Part shown: positions 38,137-48,089 of the stretch, one piece after another
How the letters are laid out: every line of letters starts with the position of its first letter
Position numbering within the stretch: the first letter of the stretch is position 1
Position numbers and translations under genes: made by a program
NCBI RefSeq assembly: GCF_021173085.1
Contig: NZ_CP076413.1
Span: 1,488,001-1,552,000 of the forward strand
Length of the DNA: 64,000 nt
Origin: Ralstonia wenshanensis
GTDB taxonomy: Bacteria; Pseudomonadota; Gammaproteobacteria; Burkholderiales; Burkholderiaceae
Direction: 5' to 3'
The notes under the pieces: model-generated
Databases searched by the model: none
Told to the model about the DNA's origin: nothing
Seen by the model: only the letters and a program-made list of their open reading frames with translations

Positions 38137-39072
38137 ATGAACGCGCGCGTATTCCAAACGAAAGAAGTGCAGGACCTGCTGAAGGCCGCCACCAACCTGG
38201 ACGGCAAAGAGGGCAACGCCCGCCTGAAGCAGATCACCCACCGTTTGCTGGCCGACCTGTTCAAGGCCATCGACGACCTCGACATCACGCCAGATGAAGT
38301 CTGGGCGGGCATCAACTACCTCAACAAGCTTGGCCAGGACGGCGAAGCCGCATTGCTGGCGGCCGGCGTGGGCCTGGAGAAGTATCTCGATATCCGTATG
38401 GACGCTGCGGACGAGGCGCTCGGCATCAACGGCGGTACGCCGCGCACGATCGAGGGCCCGCTGTACGTTGCCGGTACGACGGTGCGCGATGGCGTGTCCA
38501 GGATCGACATCGATCCGGACCCGGCGGCAGGCCCGCTCGTCATTCACGGCACGGTGACGGGGCCGGAGGGCAAGCCGGTGGCCGGCGCCGTGGTCGAGTG
38601 CTGGCACGCAAACTCGAACGGCTTCTATTCGCATTTCGATCCGACCGGTGCGCAGAGCCCGTTCAACCTGCGCGGCGCGGTCAGGACCGGTGCCGATGGC
38701 AAATATGAATTCCGCACGCTCATGCCAGTGGGCTACGGCTGCCCGCCGCAAGGTGCTACGCAGCAACTGCTGAACGGGCTTGCCCGCCACGGCAACCGGC
38801 CGGCGCATGTGCACTTCTTCGTCACGAGCAATGGCCACCGCAAGCTGACGACGCAATTCAATATCGAAGGCGATCCGCTGATCTGGGACGACTTCGCCTA
38901 CGCCACCCGCGAAGAGCTGATTCCGCATGTGGTGGAGAAAACGGGCGGTGCGGCGCTGGGCCTGAAAGGCGATACGTACAAGGACATCGAATTCAATGTC
39001 GTCCTGACGCCGCTGGTTCAGGGCAAGGACAACCAGCGCGTGAACCGCCTGCGCGCTTCGGCAGAGGCTTGA
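38137..39072 (+). CDS. catA: Catechol 1,2-dioxygenase CatA
   Basis: Intradiol ring cleavage of catechol to cis,cis-muconate. The 311-residue product has an N-terminal helical dimerisation domain (about 1-95) and the beta-sandwich catalytic domain with Fe(III) ligands Y164, Y200, H224 and H226, the same numbering as the Acinetobacter enzyme. GYGCPPQG and [11 protein letters not shown] are the flanking signatures. It lies 55 bp after catC and 28 bp before benA, so the product of BenABCD is taken up directly by its neighbour's enzyme. Confidence 0.96.
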   Translation: MNARVFQTKEVQDLLKAATNLDGKEGNARLKQITHRLLADLFKAIDDLDITPDEVWAGINYLNKLGQDGEAALLAAGVGLEKYLDIRMDAADEALGINGGTPRTIEGPLYVAGTTVRDGVSRIDIDPDPAAGPLVIHGTVTGPEGKPVAGAVVECWHANSNGFYSHFDPTGAQSPFNLRGAVRTGADGKYEFRTLMPVGYGCPPQGATQQLLNGLARHGNRPAHVHFFVTSNGHRKLTTQFNIEGDPLIWDDFAYATREELIPHVVEKTGGAALGLKGDTYKDIEFNVVLTPLVQGKDNQRVNRLRASAEA

Positions 39073-39100
39073 GGCCGCGTGCCTCACCGTGGAGACGACC

Positions 39101-40459
39101 ATGTCCGCCTTGATTGATAAAGCCAGCGAACTGGACCAACTGCTGTCAACCGCTGTGGTGGATGACGAAGAGGCCGGCATTTTCCGCTGCCGCCGCGACA
39201 TCTTCACCAACCCCGATTTGTTCGAGCTGGAGATGAAGCACATCTTCGAGAACAACTGGGTGTATCTGGCGCACGAAAGCCAGATTCCGAACAACAACGA
39301 TTACTACACCACGTGGATCGGCCGCCAGCCGATCGTCATCACCCGCGACAAGACCGGGGAGCTGCATGCGGTCATCAACGCATGTGCGCACAAGGGCGCG
39401 ATGCTGTGTCGTCGCAAGCATGGCAACAAGGGCAGCTTCACGTGCCCGTTCCACGGCTGGACGTTCTCCAACACCGGCAAGCTGCTCAAGGTGAAGGACG
39501 AAAAGACCACCGAGTATCCGGTGCAGTTCAACACGCACGCCTCGCACGATTTGAAGAAGGTCGCTCGGTTCGAGAACTATCGTGGCTTCCTGTTCGGCAG
39601 CCTCAATGCCGATGTGCAGCCGCTTGAGGCGTACCTTGGCGAAGCGCGTGTGATCATCGACCAGATCGTCGATCAGTCGCCCGACGGCCTGGAAGTGCTG
39701 CGCGGCAATTCTTCCTACGTGTATGACGGCAACTGGAAGATGCAGATGGAGAACGGCTGCGACGGCTACCACGTCAGCACGGTGCACTGGAATTACGCCG
39801 CCACGATGGGGCGACGCAAGGAAGGCGGCACCCAGGCGGTGGATGCGAACAGCTGGAGCAAGTCGGTGGCGGGCGTCTACGGGTTCGAGCACGGCCACAT
39901 CTTGTTGTGGACGCAGACGATGAACCCGGAGGTGCGCCCCGTCTATGCGCACCGCGAAGAAATCAAGGCACGCGTGGGTGAAACCCAAACGGACTTCATC
40001 GTCAACCAGACCCGCAATCTGTGCCTGTATCCGAACGTGTTCCTGATGGACCAGTTCAGCACGCAGATTCGCGTGGTACGGCCGATCAGCGTCGACAAGA
40101 CCGAGGTCTCCATCTTCTGTTTCGCGCCGAAGGGCGAAAGCGCAACGGACCGCGCAACGCGCATCCGCCAGTACGAGGACTTCTTCAACGTTACCGGCAT
40201 GGGTACCGCCGATGACCTGGAAGAATTCCGTGCCTGTCAGAACGGCTACGCCGGCACCACCGCGCTGTGGAACGACCTGTCGCGCGGGGCGCCGCTGTGG
40301 ATTCACGGCCCCGACGAAAACGCAACGAAGATGGGATTGAAGCCGCTCATCTCGGGTGAGCGCAGTGAAGACGAAGGCTTGTTCGTCTGCCAGCACGAAT
40401 ATTGGGTGCGCGTCATGCGCGAGGCGCTCAAGCAGGAATGCGAAGGGGTGCCGGCATGA
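39101..40459 (+). CDS. benA: Benzoate 1,2-dioxygenase large (alpha) subunit BenA
   Basis: Alpha subunit of the Rieske non-heme iron dioxygenase that dihydroxylates benzoate to the 1,2-cis-diol carboxylate. 452 residues. Rieske cluster ligands C95, H97 (CAHKG) and C115, H118 (CPFHGW); the mononuclear iron site begins at [13 protein letters not shown]. The start at 39101 is set by GGAG 6 bp upstream; a GTG at 39089 adds four residues. Its stop overlaps the benB start (ATGA). Confidence 0.95.
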   Translation: MSALIDKASELDQLLSTAVVDDEEAGIFRCRRDIFTNPDLFELEMKHIFENNWVYLAHESQIPNNNDYYTTWIGRQPIVITRDKTGELHAVINACAHKGAMLCRRKHGNKGSFTCPFHGWTFSNTGKLLKVKDEKTTEYPVQFNTHASHDLKKVARFENYRGFLFGSLNADVQPLEAYLGEARVIIDQIVDQSPDGLEVLRGNSSYVYDGNWKMQMENGCDGYHVSTVHWNYAATMGRRKEGGTQAVDANSWSKSVAGVYGFEHGHILLWTQTMNPEVRPVYAHREEIKARVGETQTDFIVNQTRNLCLYPNVFLMDQFSTQIRVVRPISVDKTEVSIFCFAPKGESATDRATRIRQYEDFFNVTGMGTADDLEEFRACQNGYAGTTALWNDLSRGAPLWIHGPDENATKMGLKPLISGERSEDEGLFVCQHEYWVRVMREALKQECEGVPA

Positions 40460-40944
40460 GCATGGATTACCAGAACATCTGCGCTGCCCTGTACCGCGAG
40501 GCGCGACTGCTTGATGACCGCAATTGGGACGCGTGGCTCGAGTGCTACGCAGAAGACGTCACCTACTGGATGCCCGCATGGGATGACGACGACCAGTTGA
40601 CCGACGACCCGCAGAGCCAGATCTCGTTGATGTACTACGCCAATCGCTGCGGGCTGGAGGATCGCGTCTTCCGCATCAAGACCGAGCGCAGCGGGGCTTC
40701 CACGCCGGAGCCGAGAACCAGCCACACGGTCGCCAATGTTGAAGTTGTGGCCGAACGCGGCGATGAAGTCGACGTGCGCTACAACTTCCACACGCTCAGC
40801 CATCGGTACAAAACCACCGATCACTTCTTCGGCACGATGTTCGTCACCCTGCGCCGCGCGGGCGATGGCTTCCTGATCGCATCCAAGAAGATCGTGCTGA
40901 AGAACGACTACATCCGGCAGGTGCTCGACGTTTATCACGTCTGA
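40456..40944 (+). CDS. benB: Benzoate 1,2-dioxygenase small (beta) subunit BenB
   Basis: 162 residues of the ring-hydroxylating dioxygenase beta-subunit family (NTF2-like fold): [29 protein letters not shown] at the N-terminus, then [14 protein letters not shown] and a C-terminal [18 protein letters not shown]. The beta subunit is structural in the (alpha-beta)3 oxygenase. ATG at 40456 overlaps benA by 4 bp; benC follows after 47 bp. Confidence 0.95.
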   Translation: MSMDYQNICAALYREARLLDDRNWDAWLECYAEDVTYWMPAWDDDDQLTDDPQSQISLMYYANRCGLEDRVFRIKTERSGASTPEPRTSHTVANVEVVAERGDEVDVRYNFHTLSHRYKTTDHFFGTMFVTLRRAGDGFLIASKKIVLKNDYIRQVLDVYHV

Positions 40945-40991
40945 TTTGCACCCACGTATAGGACACGCACAAGAGGCAGCGGAGGTATTCC

Positions 40992-42020
40992 ATGTCCAGT
41001 TTCACAGTCGCATTGAACTTCGAGGACGGCGTGACCCGTTTCATCGATTGCAAAGCGGGCGAGAAGGTGCTCGATGCCGCCTTCCGCGCGAAGATCAACC
41101 TGCCCATGGATTGCTCCGATGGTGTGTGCGGAACCTGCAAGTGCCGCGCCGAGAGCGGAAGTTACGACCTCGGCGACGATTACATTGACGATGCCCTGAC
41201 CGAAGACGAGAAGAACACGGGCCTCGTCCTGACGTGCCAGATGGTGCCGCAAAGCGATTGCGTGATCGCGGTGCCGACCACGTCGACCAGCTGCAAGACT
41301 GGTCAGAGCAGCTTCGGGACAACGGTGTCGAAAGTCGAGTTGCACAACGACGCAGCCGTCGTGCTGGAACTGGACGTGGATGCCAGTGCGCCGGTGTTTC
41401 TTCCTGGCCAGTACGTCAACATCGGCGTACCGGGCACCGGCCAGCACCGCTCGTATTCGTTCTCATCCGCCCCCGGAGAATCGAAGATCAGCTTCCTCAT
41501 CAAGAAGATTCCCGGCGGCGTGATGAGCCGTTGGCTGGAAACCGCGCAGCCGGGCGACAAGCTCGATCTGCACGGGCCGCTGGGCAGCTTCTATCTGCGC
41601 AATGTGCAGCGGCCGCTGTTGTTCCTTGCTGGCGGCACGGGGCTCGCTCCGTTCCTGTCGATGCTTGAAGTGCTGGCACGTGCGAACTCGCAGCAGAAGG
41701 TGCACCTGATTTATGGCGTCACCCGTGACCTCGACCTGGTGCAGGTCGACGCGCTTGAAGCCTATGCAGCGCGGTTGCCGAACTTCAGCTACGCCACGGT
41801 CGTGGCTGACGCCGCGTCGAATCATCCGCGCAAGGGTTGGGTGACGCAGCACGTGCCGGCCGATGCCCTGAACGATGGCGACGTGGATGTCTATCTGTGC
41901 GGGCCGCCGCCGATGGTCGATGCCGTGCGCAAGTACTTTGACGACGAGGGCGTGAAGCCCAACAGCTTCTACTACGAGAAATTCACGCCCAATGCAGTAC
42001 CGGAGGCGAAGGCGGCATGA
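40992..42020 (+). CDS. benC: Benzoate 1,2-dioxygenase reductase BenC
   Basis: NADH-dependent electron-transfer component, 342 residues: N-terminal plant-type [2Fe-2S] domain (C41, C46, C49, C82), a FAD-binding domain with QHRSYSFSSAPG (RxYS motif) and a C-terminal NAD domain with AGGTGLAPFLSML and YLCGPPPMVDAV. It transfers electrons from NADH to the BenAB Rieske centre. GGAGG lies 8 bp before the ATG. The gene overlaps benD by 4 bp (ATGA). Confidence 0.95.
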   Translation: MSSFTVALNFEDGVTRFIDCKAGEKVLDAAFRAKINLPMDCSDGVCGTCKCRAESGSYDLGDDYIDDALTEDEKNTGLVLTCQMVPQSDCVIAVPTTSTSCKTGQSSFGTTVSKVELHNDAAVVLELDVDASAPVFLPGQYVNIGVPGTGQHRSYSFSSAPGESKISFLIKKIPGGVMSRWLETAQPGDKLDLHGPLGSFYLRNVQRPLLFLAGGTGLAPFLSMLEVLARANSQQKVHLIYGVTRDLDLVQVDALEAYAARLPNFSYATVVADAASNHPRKGWVTQHVPADALNDGDVDVYLCGPPPMVDAVRKYFDDEGVKPNSFYYEKFTPNAVPEAKAA

Positions 42021-42799
42021 GCATGCAACGATTCTCAGGCAAGACCGTCGTCGTGACGGGCGCGGCCCAAGGTATCGGGCGCGGCGTGGCATTGGCGGTG
42101 GCAGAAGAGGGCGCCCAGGTGCTGCTGGTGGACCGGGCGGAGCTGGTCTACGAAGTGCAGGCCGAGATTGCCGCAGCGGGCGGTCTGGCCCATGCCACCA
42201 CGGCGGATCTTGAAACCTACGCCGGCGCTCAGCATGCCGTACAAACTACGCTGGATGCTTTCGGCCGCATCGACGTGCTCATCAACAACGTCGGCGGCAC
42301 GATCTGGGCGAAGCCGTATCAGCACTATGAAGAAGCGCAGATCGAGGCGGAGATACGCCGCTCGTTGTTTCCCACGCTGTGGTGCTGCCGCGCCGTGCTG
42401 CCGCACATGATGGAGCGCCGGCAGGGCGTGATCGTCAACGTGTCGTCGATTGCCACGCGCGGTATCTATCGGATTCCGTATTCGGCGGCCAAGGGCGGCG
42501 TGAATGCGCTCACGGCCAGCCTGGCGTTGGAGCATGCGCAGGACAACATCCGCGTGAACGCCGTCGCCACGGGCGGCACCGAAGCGCCGCCACGCAAAAT
42601 TCCGCGCAACACAGCGCCCATGTCGGACCAGGAAGCCGTCTGGTACCAGGGCATCGTCGACCAGACCATCGCCAGCAGCCTGATGCACCGCTATGGAACG
42701 ATCGACGAGCAGGTGCGAGCGATCCTGTTCCTGGCATCGGACGAGGCCTCGTACATTACCGGGACGGTGTTGCCGGTGGGCGGTGGAGATCTGGGCTAG
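42017..42799 (+). CDS. benD: cis-1,2-dihydroxycyclohexa-3,5-diene-1-carboxylate dehydrogenase BenD
   Basis: Oxidises and decarboxylates the benzoate diol to catechol using NAD+. 260 residues, classical SDR: TGAAQGIG cofactor motif (14-21), NNVGG, catalytic Ser in VNVSSIATRG, and YSAAKGG. BenD-typical segment GGTEAPPRKIPRN follows. It closes the catBCA-benABCD run and is followed 25 bp later by a strong terminator. No benzoate transporter (benK/benE/benP) or benF follows. Confidence 0.95.
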   Translation: MSMQRFSGKTVVVTGAAQGIGRGVALAVAEEGAQVLLVDRAELVYEVQAEIAAAGGLAHATTADLETYAGAQHAVQTTLDAFGRIDVLINNVGGTIWAKPYQHYEEAQIEAEIRRSLFPTLWCCRAVLPHMMERRQGVIVNVSSIATRGIYRIPYSAAKGGVNALTASLALEHAQDNIRVNAVATGGTEAPPRKIPRNTAPMSDQEAVWYQGIVDQTIASSLMHRYGTIDEQVRAILFLASDEASYITGTVLPVGGGDLG

Positions 42800-42823
42800 G
42801 CGCACCGTCGAACGCCCCGAAAC

Positions 42824-42852
42824 AAAAACGGCGCCGATGCGCCGTTTTTTTT
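42824..42852. terminator. Terminator of the cat-ben run (bidirectional)
   Basis: AAAAACGGCGC-CGAT-GCGCCGTTTTTTTT: perfect stem with an A-run before and eight T after. It can also end the minus-strand small gene at 42893-43060, which converges on benD. Confidence 0.92.
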
Positions 42853-42892
42853 AGGTGCCTTTGCGGCATGGCCGAACATTCGGCCGCGGCAT

Positions 42893-43060
42893 TCAGCCCA
42901 GGTATGAACCGGACTTGCCAACCACTTCTGCGTACACCAGGTTGTCATCCCAACCGTTGCGGAAAAAATTGATGACCGCGCGCAGCAATGACGTACGGTT
43001 GGTGGCCTGAACTTGGATGTCGCCGGCGAACTTGGGGGTGAAATAGGCTTGCTGGACCAT
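42893..43060 (-). CDS. Orphan small protein of 55 residues
   Basis: 55 residues, MVQQAYFTPKFAGDIQVQAT at the N-terminus, then NRTSLLRAVINFFRNGWDD, an amphipathic helix, and a short polar tail. No known family. Start at 43060 is chosen because the frame further upstream runs through the promoter; the ribosome site is weak (GAGAGA about 10 bp upstream). On the minus strand TTGCTC-N17-TATACT makes a good sigma-70 promoter. The upstream TAGGG-N4-CCC pairs match those of the 58-residue protein gene at 29023-29199. Confidence 0.68.
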   Translation of the reverse strand: MVQQAYFTPKFAGDIQVQATNRTSLLRAVINFFRNGWDDNLVYAEVVGKSGSYLG

Positions 43061-43084
43061 GATGTTTTCTCTCAGTGTGTTATC

Positions 43085-43134
43085 TAGGGTTTTCCCGAGT
43101 ATAGGGTTATCCCTAGGCCTGAGCAATGATGCAA
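43085..43134 (-). promoter_or_regulatory. Promoter/operator region of the 55-residue protein gene
   Basis: On the minus strand -35 TTGCTC (43121-43126) and -10 TATACT (43098-43103) are 17 bp apart. Overlapping them on the plus strand are TAGGG-N4-CCC (43085-43096), the dyad TAGGG-TTAT-CCCTA (43102-43115) and ATGATGCAA (43126-43134). The same three elements, in the same order and nearly the same spacing, precede the gene at 29199. Confidence 0.6.
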
Positions 43135-43452
43135 AGCAAACCTGCGGTCCATTCTGAATATCGCTCCAGGTAAATAGTCGGCCAAAGCTGCGCCACCCTA
43201 GCGCAATACCGATAGGCGTAAGCGTCGGGTTCTTCGAAGTGCCTTTTGGCACTCATTTGAGCCCTGGCACAAAGATTTTTTAGCGACATGATCCGCGCAG
43301 GACGTTGGGAATCCGCCGAAGAAGTGCGCTTCTTCTTTCTTTTTCGGCGTATGAGCGCGTAATTTCATCCAACGTGCGGGCTTGTTGTTTGATCCACATG
43401 ACCTCTACCATACGCCGCCGAATCCCCCGCTTCTGTTTCGAGGAGGCCTCGT
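43135..43452. other. Intergenic region before bioA, with two hairpins
   Basis: 318 bp without a gene. AGTGCC-TTTT-GGCACT (43238-43253) is a perfect hairpin. GAAGAAG-TGCG-CTTCTTC followed by TTTCTTTTT (43318-43344) looks like a plus-strand terminator although no plus-strand gene precedes it; CGCCGAA/TTCGGCG (43314-43349) encloses it. A bioA promoter may be TTGTTG-N18-TACCAT (43382-43411). This could be an unannotated small RNA or a leader. Confidence 0.4.
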
Positions 43453-44859
43453 ATGGCGTATCCCCCTATCCCGGTGCCGGTTGACGGCGCGCCCAGTGCC
43501 AACACGGCGTGGCAGGCGCGCAGCCGCGCGGCCGTCTGGCATCCGTGCACGCAAAATGCGCGGCTCGATGCCATGCCGCCGCTGCCGATCGCACGCGGTC
43601 AGGGGCCGTGGCTGATCGACTTTGACGGCAAGCGCTACCTGGACGGCACCAGTTCGTGGTGGGTCAACCTTTTCGGCCATGCGAATCCGCACATCAATGC
43701 GGCGTTGAAGACGCAGCTCGATTCGCTGGAGCACGTCATGCTGGCGGGGGCCACGCATCGGCCGGCAGTGGAGCTGGCTGAGCGCCTGATCGACCTGACA
43801 GGCGGCGTGCTGGGCCACAGCTTCTTCGGCTCCGACGGCGCTTCTGCCGTGGAAATCGCGCTCAAGATGAGCTTCCACGCCCATCGCAATGCAGGGCAGG
43901 GCGCACGCAGCCGCTTCGTCTGCCTGGAACACGGCTACCACGGTGAAACGCTCGGCGCGCTGGGGGTGACGGATGTCGCGATCTTCCGGGATGCCTATGA
44001 CCCGCTGATTCTGCAATCGCATCGGGTGCCATCGCCTGACGCGCGCCTGGCCGGCCCGGGCGAGACCGCCGCCGACGTAGCCGAGCTTGCGCTGGCCGCG
44101 CTGCGGGGTTGCCTGAGCACCCACGCCGGCACCATCGCCGCCGTCATCATCGAGCCGCTGGTGCAGTGTGCCGCCGGCATGGCGATGCACGACGTGAGCT
44201 ATTTGCGCGGCGTGCGTGCGCTGTGCGATGAGTTTGATGTGCATTGGATTGCCGATGAAATTGCCGTCGGCTGCGGTCGCACCGGTACGTTCTTCGCATG
44301 CGAGCAGGCCGGCGTGTGGCCGGACTTGCTGTGCCTGTCGAAGGGCATCAGCGGAGGCTATCTGCCGCTGTCGATCGTGCTGTCGCGCAATGCCATCTAT
44401 GACGCCTTCAACGACGATGCGCCGGTGCGCAGCTTCCTGCATTCGCACTCATACACGGGCAACCCGCTGGCATGCCGCGCGGCACTCGTCACGCTCGACC
44501 TGTTTGCTGAAGAAGACGTCTTTGCGCGCAATCGCGTGACCGCGGCGCGCATCGCCCAGGGCCTGGCGCCGCTGTCGCACGATGCGCGTTTTGCCCATCT
44601 GCGGCAGACGGGGATGATCACCGCGTTCGACGTGCACCCCGACGTGGCCGGTGCGCGCTTTGCCGAACGCTTTGCGCTGACGGCACGCACGCACGGGCTG
44701 CTGCTGCGCCCCATCGGCAACACCGTTTATTTGCTGCCGCCTTATGTGCTGAGCGACGAAGAGACCGACACGCTGGTCGAACGCACGCTGCAGACGCTTG
44801 AAGACACGCTGGCCCAAGCTACGGGCGAAACAGAAGGACACACCTATGCGATTGCTTGA
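43453..44859 (+). CDS. bioA: Adenosylmethionine-8-amino-7-oxononanoate aminotransferase BioA
   Basis: Converts KAPA to DAPA with SAM as amino donor, in biotin synthesis. 468 residues, about 40 longer than E. coli BioA with extra residues at the N-terminus. Class III aminotransferase motifs: [13 protein letters not shown] (substrate site), [39 protein letters not shown] and the PLP lysine K297 in [19 protein letters not shown] lies about 5-10 bp before the ATG. Its last 14 bp overlap bioF. Confidence 0.95.
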   Translation: MAYPPIPVPVDGAPSANTAWQARSRAAVWHPCTQNARLDAMPPLPIARGQGPWLIDFDGKRYLDGTSSWWVNLFGHANPHINAALKTQLDSLEHVMLAGATHRPAVELAERLIDLTGGVLGHSFFGSDGASAVEIALKMSFHAHRNAGQGARSRFVCLEHGYHGETLGALGVTDVAIFRDAYDPLILQSHRVPSPDARLAGPGETAADVAELALAALRGCLSTHAGTIAAVIIEPLVQCAAGMAMHDVSYLRGVRALCDEFDVHWIADEIAVGCGRTGTFFACEQAGVWPDLLCLSKGISGGYLPLSIVLSRNAIYDAFNDDAPVRSFLHSHSYTGNPLACRAALVTLDLFAEEDVFARNRVTAARIAQGLAPLSHDARFAHLRQTGMITAFDVHPDVAGARFAERFALTARTHGLLLRPIGNTVYLLPPYVLSDEETDTLVERTLQTLEDTLAQATGETEGHTYAIA

Positions 44860-46093
44860 CGACCTGCAGGCGGGCCTTGACGCCATCGACGCCGCGCACC
44901 TGCGCCGCGTGCGCCGTACCGCGTACAGCCCGACCGACCGCAGCCAGCGCATCAGCGTGCCTGGCGAAGAGCCGCGCGACATTCTGGGCTTTTGCGGCAA
45001 CGATTATCTCGGCCTGGCAGCGCACCCCGCCTTGGCCGAGGCGGTGACGCAGGGCACGCAGCAATATGGTTTCGGCAGCGGCGCATCGCATCTGGTGAGC
45101 GGCCATTCGATCGCGCACGCGCGGCTGGAAGCACGCATGGCTGCACTGCAAGGCGAACACATTCCTGATGCGGATGCGCTGTTCTTCTGCACGGGCTACA
45201 TGGCCAACCTGGCCGTGGTGAGCGCCATGGCGCAGGCTGGCGGCATCCGCCCGGCTGACGAATGCACGATCTTTTCCGACGCGCTGAACCACGCATCGCT
45301 GATCGACGGTGCGAGGTTGTCGCGCGCGCCCATCAAGGTCTATCCGCACGTCGACCTTGCTGCGCTGGAAGCGCTGCTGGCGGCGAGCACGAGTCGCAAT
45401 AAGCTGATCGTCACGGATGGCGTGTTCAGCATGGACGGCGACATCGCGCCGCTGCCTGAACTGCTCGCGCTGGCCGAACGCTACGACGCCTGGCTGATCG
45501 TGGACGACGCGCATGGCCTGGGCGTGCTCGGTGAGAAGGGCGCGGGCGTGCTGTCGCATTTCGGGCTGCGCTCGAAGCGCCTCGTCTATGTCGGCACCTT
45601 TGGCAAGGCTGCCGGCGGATCAGGCGCCGCCATCGTTGCGCATCGACTGGTGATCGACTGGCTGGTCCAGCGCGCCCGCACGTACATCTTCACAACAGCC
45701 ACGCCGCCGGGCATTGCGTGTGCGGTGGAAGCCGCTTTGGATCTGATCGCAGGCGAGGAGGGCGCTGAACGCCGCGCGCGCCTCGATCGGCATATCGCCG
45801 TGTGGAGTGCGCATGCACAGCGTCTGGCTGCGCGTTTCGGTTGGCAGTGGATGCCATCGCCCACGGCCATCCAGCCGATCGTGATCGGTGAGAACGCACC
45901 GGCATTGGAACTGGCCGCTGCACTGGAACGCGAAGGCATCCGCATCGCCGCCATCCGCCCGCCGACGGTGCCGGCCGGAACGGCCCGTCTACGCATCACG
46001 CTGTCGGCGGCACATACCGATGCAGACATCGAGCGCCTCGCGCAGGCGCTGGAAGCGGCCGGCCAATCGCTTCAGCCAGCCAAGGCAGCCTGA
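44846..46093 (+). CDS. bioF: 8-amino-7-oxononanoate synthase BioF
   Basis: PLP enzyme joining pimeloyl-thioester and alanine to make KAPA. 415 residues. Motifs: [53 protein letters not shown] and the Schiff-base lysine K254 in [12 protein letters not shown]. Start at 44846 with GAAGGA 7 bp upstream and inside the end of bioA, so translation is coupled. Slightly longer than the E. coli enzyme (384). Confidence 0.95.
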   Translation: MRLLDDLQAGLDAIDAAHLRRVRRTAYSPTDRSQRISVPGEEPRDILGFCGNDYLGLAAHPALAEAVTQGTQQYGFGSGASHLVSGHSIAHARLEARMAALQGEHIPDADALFFCTGYMANLAVVSAMAQAGGIRPADECTIFSDALNHASLIDGARLSRAPIKVYPHVDLAALEALLAASTSRNKLIVTDGVFSMDGDIAPLPELLALAERYDAWLIVDDAHGLGVLGEKGAGVLSHFGLRSKRLVYVGTFGKAAGGSGAAIVAHRLVIDWLVQRARTYIFTTATPPGIACAVEAALDLIAGEEGAERRARLDRHIAVWSAHAQRLAARFGWQWMPSPTAIQPIVIGENAPALELAAALEREGIRIAAIRPPTVPAGTARLRITLSAAHTDADIERLAQALEAAGQSLQPAKAA

Positions 46094-46094
46094 T

Positions 46095-46784
46095 ATGCGC
46101 GCACGCTTCGATTGCTTTGTCACCGGCACGGATACGGAGATCGGCAAGACGCTGGTCAGCGCGACATTGCTGACCAAGCTGGCTGATGCCGGCTACCGCG
46201 CCGCAGGCCTCAAGCCGATTGCTGCCGGCACGCTGGCGGGCGCGCCCACGCGCACCAACGAAGATGTCGAGCAACTGCGTGCCGCTGCGTCGGTCGATCT
46301 GCCGCTCGATACCGTTTGCCCCTGGTTGCTCGACGCGCCGATGTCTCCGCATTTGGCCGCAGCGCGCGAAGGCGTGACGATCACGCTGCCACCGATTCTC
46401 GACGCGTTTGCGCACGCCAGATCGCTGGCGGATGCCGTCGTGGTGGAGGGCGTCGGTGGTTTCCGCGTGCCGTTGTCAGACGACTTTGATACGGCCGAGA
46501 TGGCCGTGGCGCTGGGCTTGCCCGTTGTGCTGGTTGTCGGGTTGCGCCTGGGCTGCCTGAATCACGCCGCGCTCACCGCCGAGGCGATTGCCGCGCGTGG
46601 CCTGCATCTGGCCGGCTGGGTCGGTAACGTGGTCGACCCGGCCATGGCAGGCCTTGACGACAACGTCACTACCTTGCGTCGGTGGATCAACGCACCGCAT
46701 CTGGGCACGATTCCGCGATTGCCGCGCGCCAATGCGCGCCTTGCCGCAACGCACCTCGATATCGCGCCGCTACTCGCACGTTGA
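46095..46784 (+). CDS. bioD: ATP-dependent dethiobiotin synthetase BioD
   Basis: Closes the ureido ring of DAPA with CO2 and ATP to give dethiobiotin. 229 residues with the P-loop GTDTEIGKT (11-19), KPIAAG (Lys/Ala segment for DAPA) and [13 protein letters not shown], the acidic VEG-GG motif. The ATG is 1 bp after the bioF stop. bioB, which often follows in this group, is absent: the next gene is a lipoprotein. Confidence 0.94.
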   Translation: MRARFDCFVTGTDTEIGKTLVSATLLTKLADAGYRAAGLKPIAAGTLAGAPTRTNEDVEQLRAAASVDLPLDTVCPWLLDAPMSPHLAAAREGVTITLPPILDAFAHARSLADAVVVEGVGGFRVPLSDDFDTAEMAVALGLPVVLVVGLRLGCLNHAALTAEAIAARGLHLAGWVGNVVDPAMAGLDDNVTTLRRWINAPHLGTIPRLPRANARLAATHLDIAPLLAR

Positions 46785-46839
46785 GCTGACGCGCGGCGGT
46801 AAACTACCGGCTTCACTCAGTTTGGCGAGGACGGGCGTC

Positions 46840-47358
46840 ATGCGCGCAATGCGGTGGGCGGCGGTAGCGATTGTGGTTGCGGCAACGGCGGGGTGTGCTG
46901 CATTGGAATCCCCCGTCACCAAGGGCCAACGCTTGGTGGGCGCGGACGAGCCCGCTGTGCAGGCGCAGTTTGGGCCGCCGCGCGAAACCTATCCGCTCGA
47001 TGGCGGCACCCGCTGGCTCTATCCGACCAAACCGTACGGCCAGTTCACCTACGCGGCGGACTTCGATGCCAGCGGCAAGCTCGTCGCCTTCAAGCAGGTC
47101 TTGAGCAGCCTTGAGTTTGCCCAGGCCAGGATCGGCGTCTGGACTCGGGACGACGTGCTGCGACATTTTGGCCAGCCAGTGGAGACGGCGTATTTTCCGC
47201 GCATGGACCGCCTGGTCTGGTCGTACCGCTTCAAGGCGGACGATGTCTGGCCGTCGCTGATGCATTTCTACTTCGACCCCGCCGGCGTATTGCAGCTCAC
47301 GCAGATCACGCCCGACCCGCTCTACGATCCGGACCGCCCGCGACTGTTCCGCCGATAG
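46840..47358 (+). CDS. Predicted outer-membrane lipoprotein, BamE/SmpA-like
   Basis: 172 residues. Signal peptide and lipobox at the N-terminus (AIVVAATAGC, the cysteine being lipidated). After it, QRLVGADEPAVQAQFGPPRETYPLDGG and later WTRDDVLRHFGQPVETAYF form two copies of an approximate 'G x x x x x v x x x f G x P' pattern as in SmpA/OmlA-type domains. GAGGA lies upstream of the ATG. It is 55 bp from bioD on the same strand, and may share its transcript. Function not known. Confidence 0.8.
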   Translation: MRAMRWAAVAIVVAATAGCAALESPVTKGQRLVGADEPAVQAQFGPPRETYPLDGGTRWLYPTKPYGQFTYAADFDASGKLVAFKQVLSSLEFAQARIGVWTRDDVLRHFGQPVETAYFPRMDRLVWSYRFKADDVWPSLMHFYFDPAGVLQLTQITPDPLYDPDRPRLFRR

Positions 47359-47522
47359 TTCGCCGGCAGTTGAGGTAGCGCAATCCGATTGTGCGCTCAG
47401 GGTTCCTCCCGCATTGCGCGCTTTGCGCAGCGACCTAAGCTACAGAGCAGGGGAGGCAGACGCCGCCGGCGCTTGCCGAAAGCAGCCGTCATCAGAACGG
47501 ACGCGCATTGTTGGGGTGCATC

Positions 47523-48047
47523 ATGCTGACGCATCGCTGGGTCGACATCGACCCGATCGCAGCGGGTCAACATCCGCTGTACGGCATTGCCGGATGGCTG
47601 CCGTGGGTGCTTGCCATTGCCATCGCAGGGCCGACGTGGGTGTTCTGGCAGGGGCTTTCGATGGATGCGCTGCAACTGGCCGGCGCCGACCTGTTCGATG
47701 CCAACGCGCCGGGCAGCGGGGCCATCAACCTCACCACACTGCTGTATCTGATTTCCAGCGTGACGGTGCTGGTGCTGGCCACCACGCACGACAGCGCATT
47801 CCGGCCGGCCATGCTCGTGCACATGGCGCTGCTACCGCCGCTGATTGGTCTGATGCTCATGGCTGGCGGCGTACCTGGAGCGCGCTCCACCGTCATCGAC
47901 GGCGTGGCCGTTGCCGTGGCGATGACGCTGACGTGCGGCGTCTACCTGCAGGTCTCGCGCCGCGTGCACATCACCTTCGAACTACGCGACCGGGTGCCGG
48001 GCGAGCATGCCTGGTTCAAGCGTCAGAAACGGGCCGCGGCGGGTTGA
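47523..48047 (+). CDS. Hypothetical four-helix membrane protein
   Basis: 174 residues with four predicted transmembrane helices (IAGWLPWVLAIAIAGPTWVF, LTTLLYLISSVTVLVLA, MLVHMALLPPLIGLMLMAGG, VIDGVAVAVAMTLTCGVYL) and a basic C-terminal tail. No family recognised. The ATG at 47523 is preceded only by a weak GGGGTG; an in-frame TTG at 47508 is another possibility. It lies alone between the lipoprotein gene and a minus-strand pair. Confidence 0.7.
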   Translation: MLTHRWVDIDPIAAGQHPLYGIAGWLPWVLAIAIAGPTWVFWQGLSMDALQLAGADLFDANAPGSGAINLTTLLYLISSVTVLVLATTHDSAFRPAMLVHMALLPPLIGLMLMAGGVPGARSTVIDGVAVAVAMTLTCGVYLQVSRRVHITFELRDRVPGEHAWFKRQKRAAAG

Positions 48048-48089
48048 CCAGCGTAACCATCACGTAGCTCATGATGGTCAGATCCGCAT

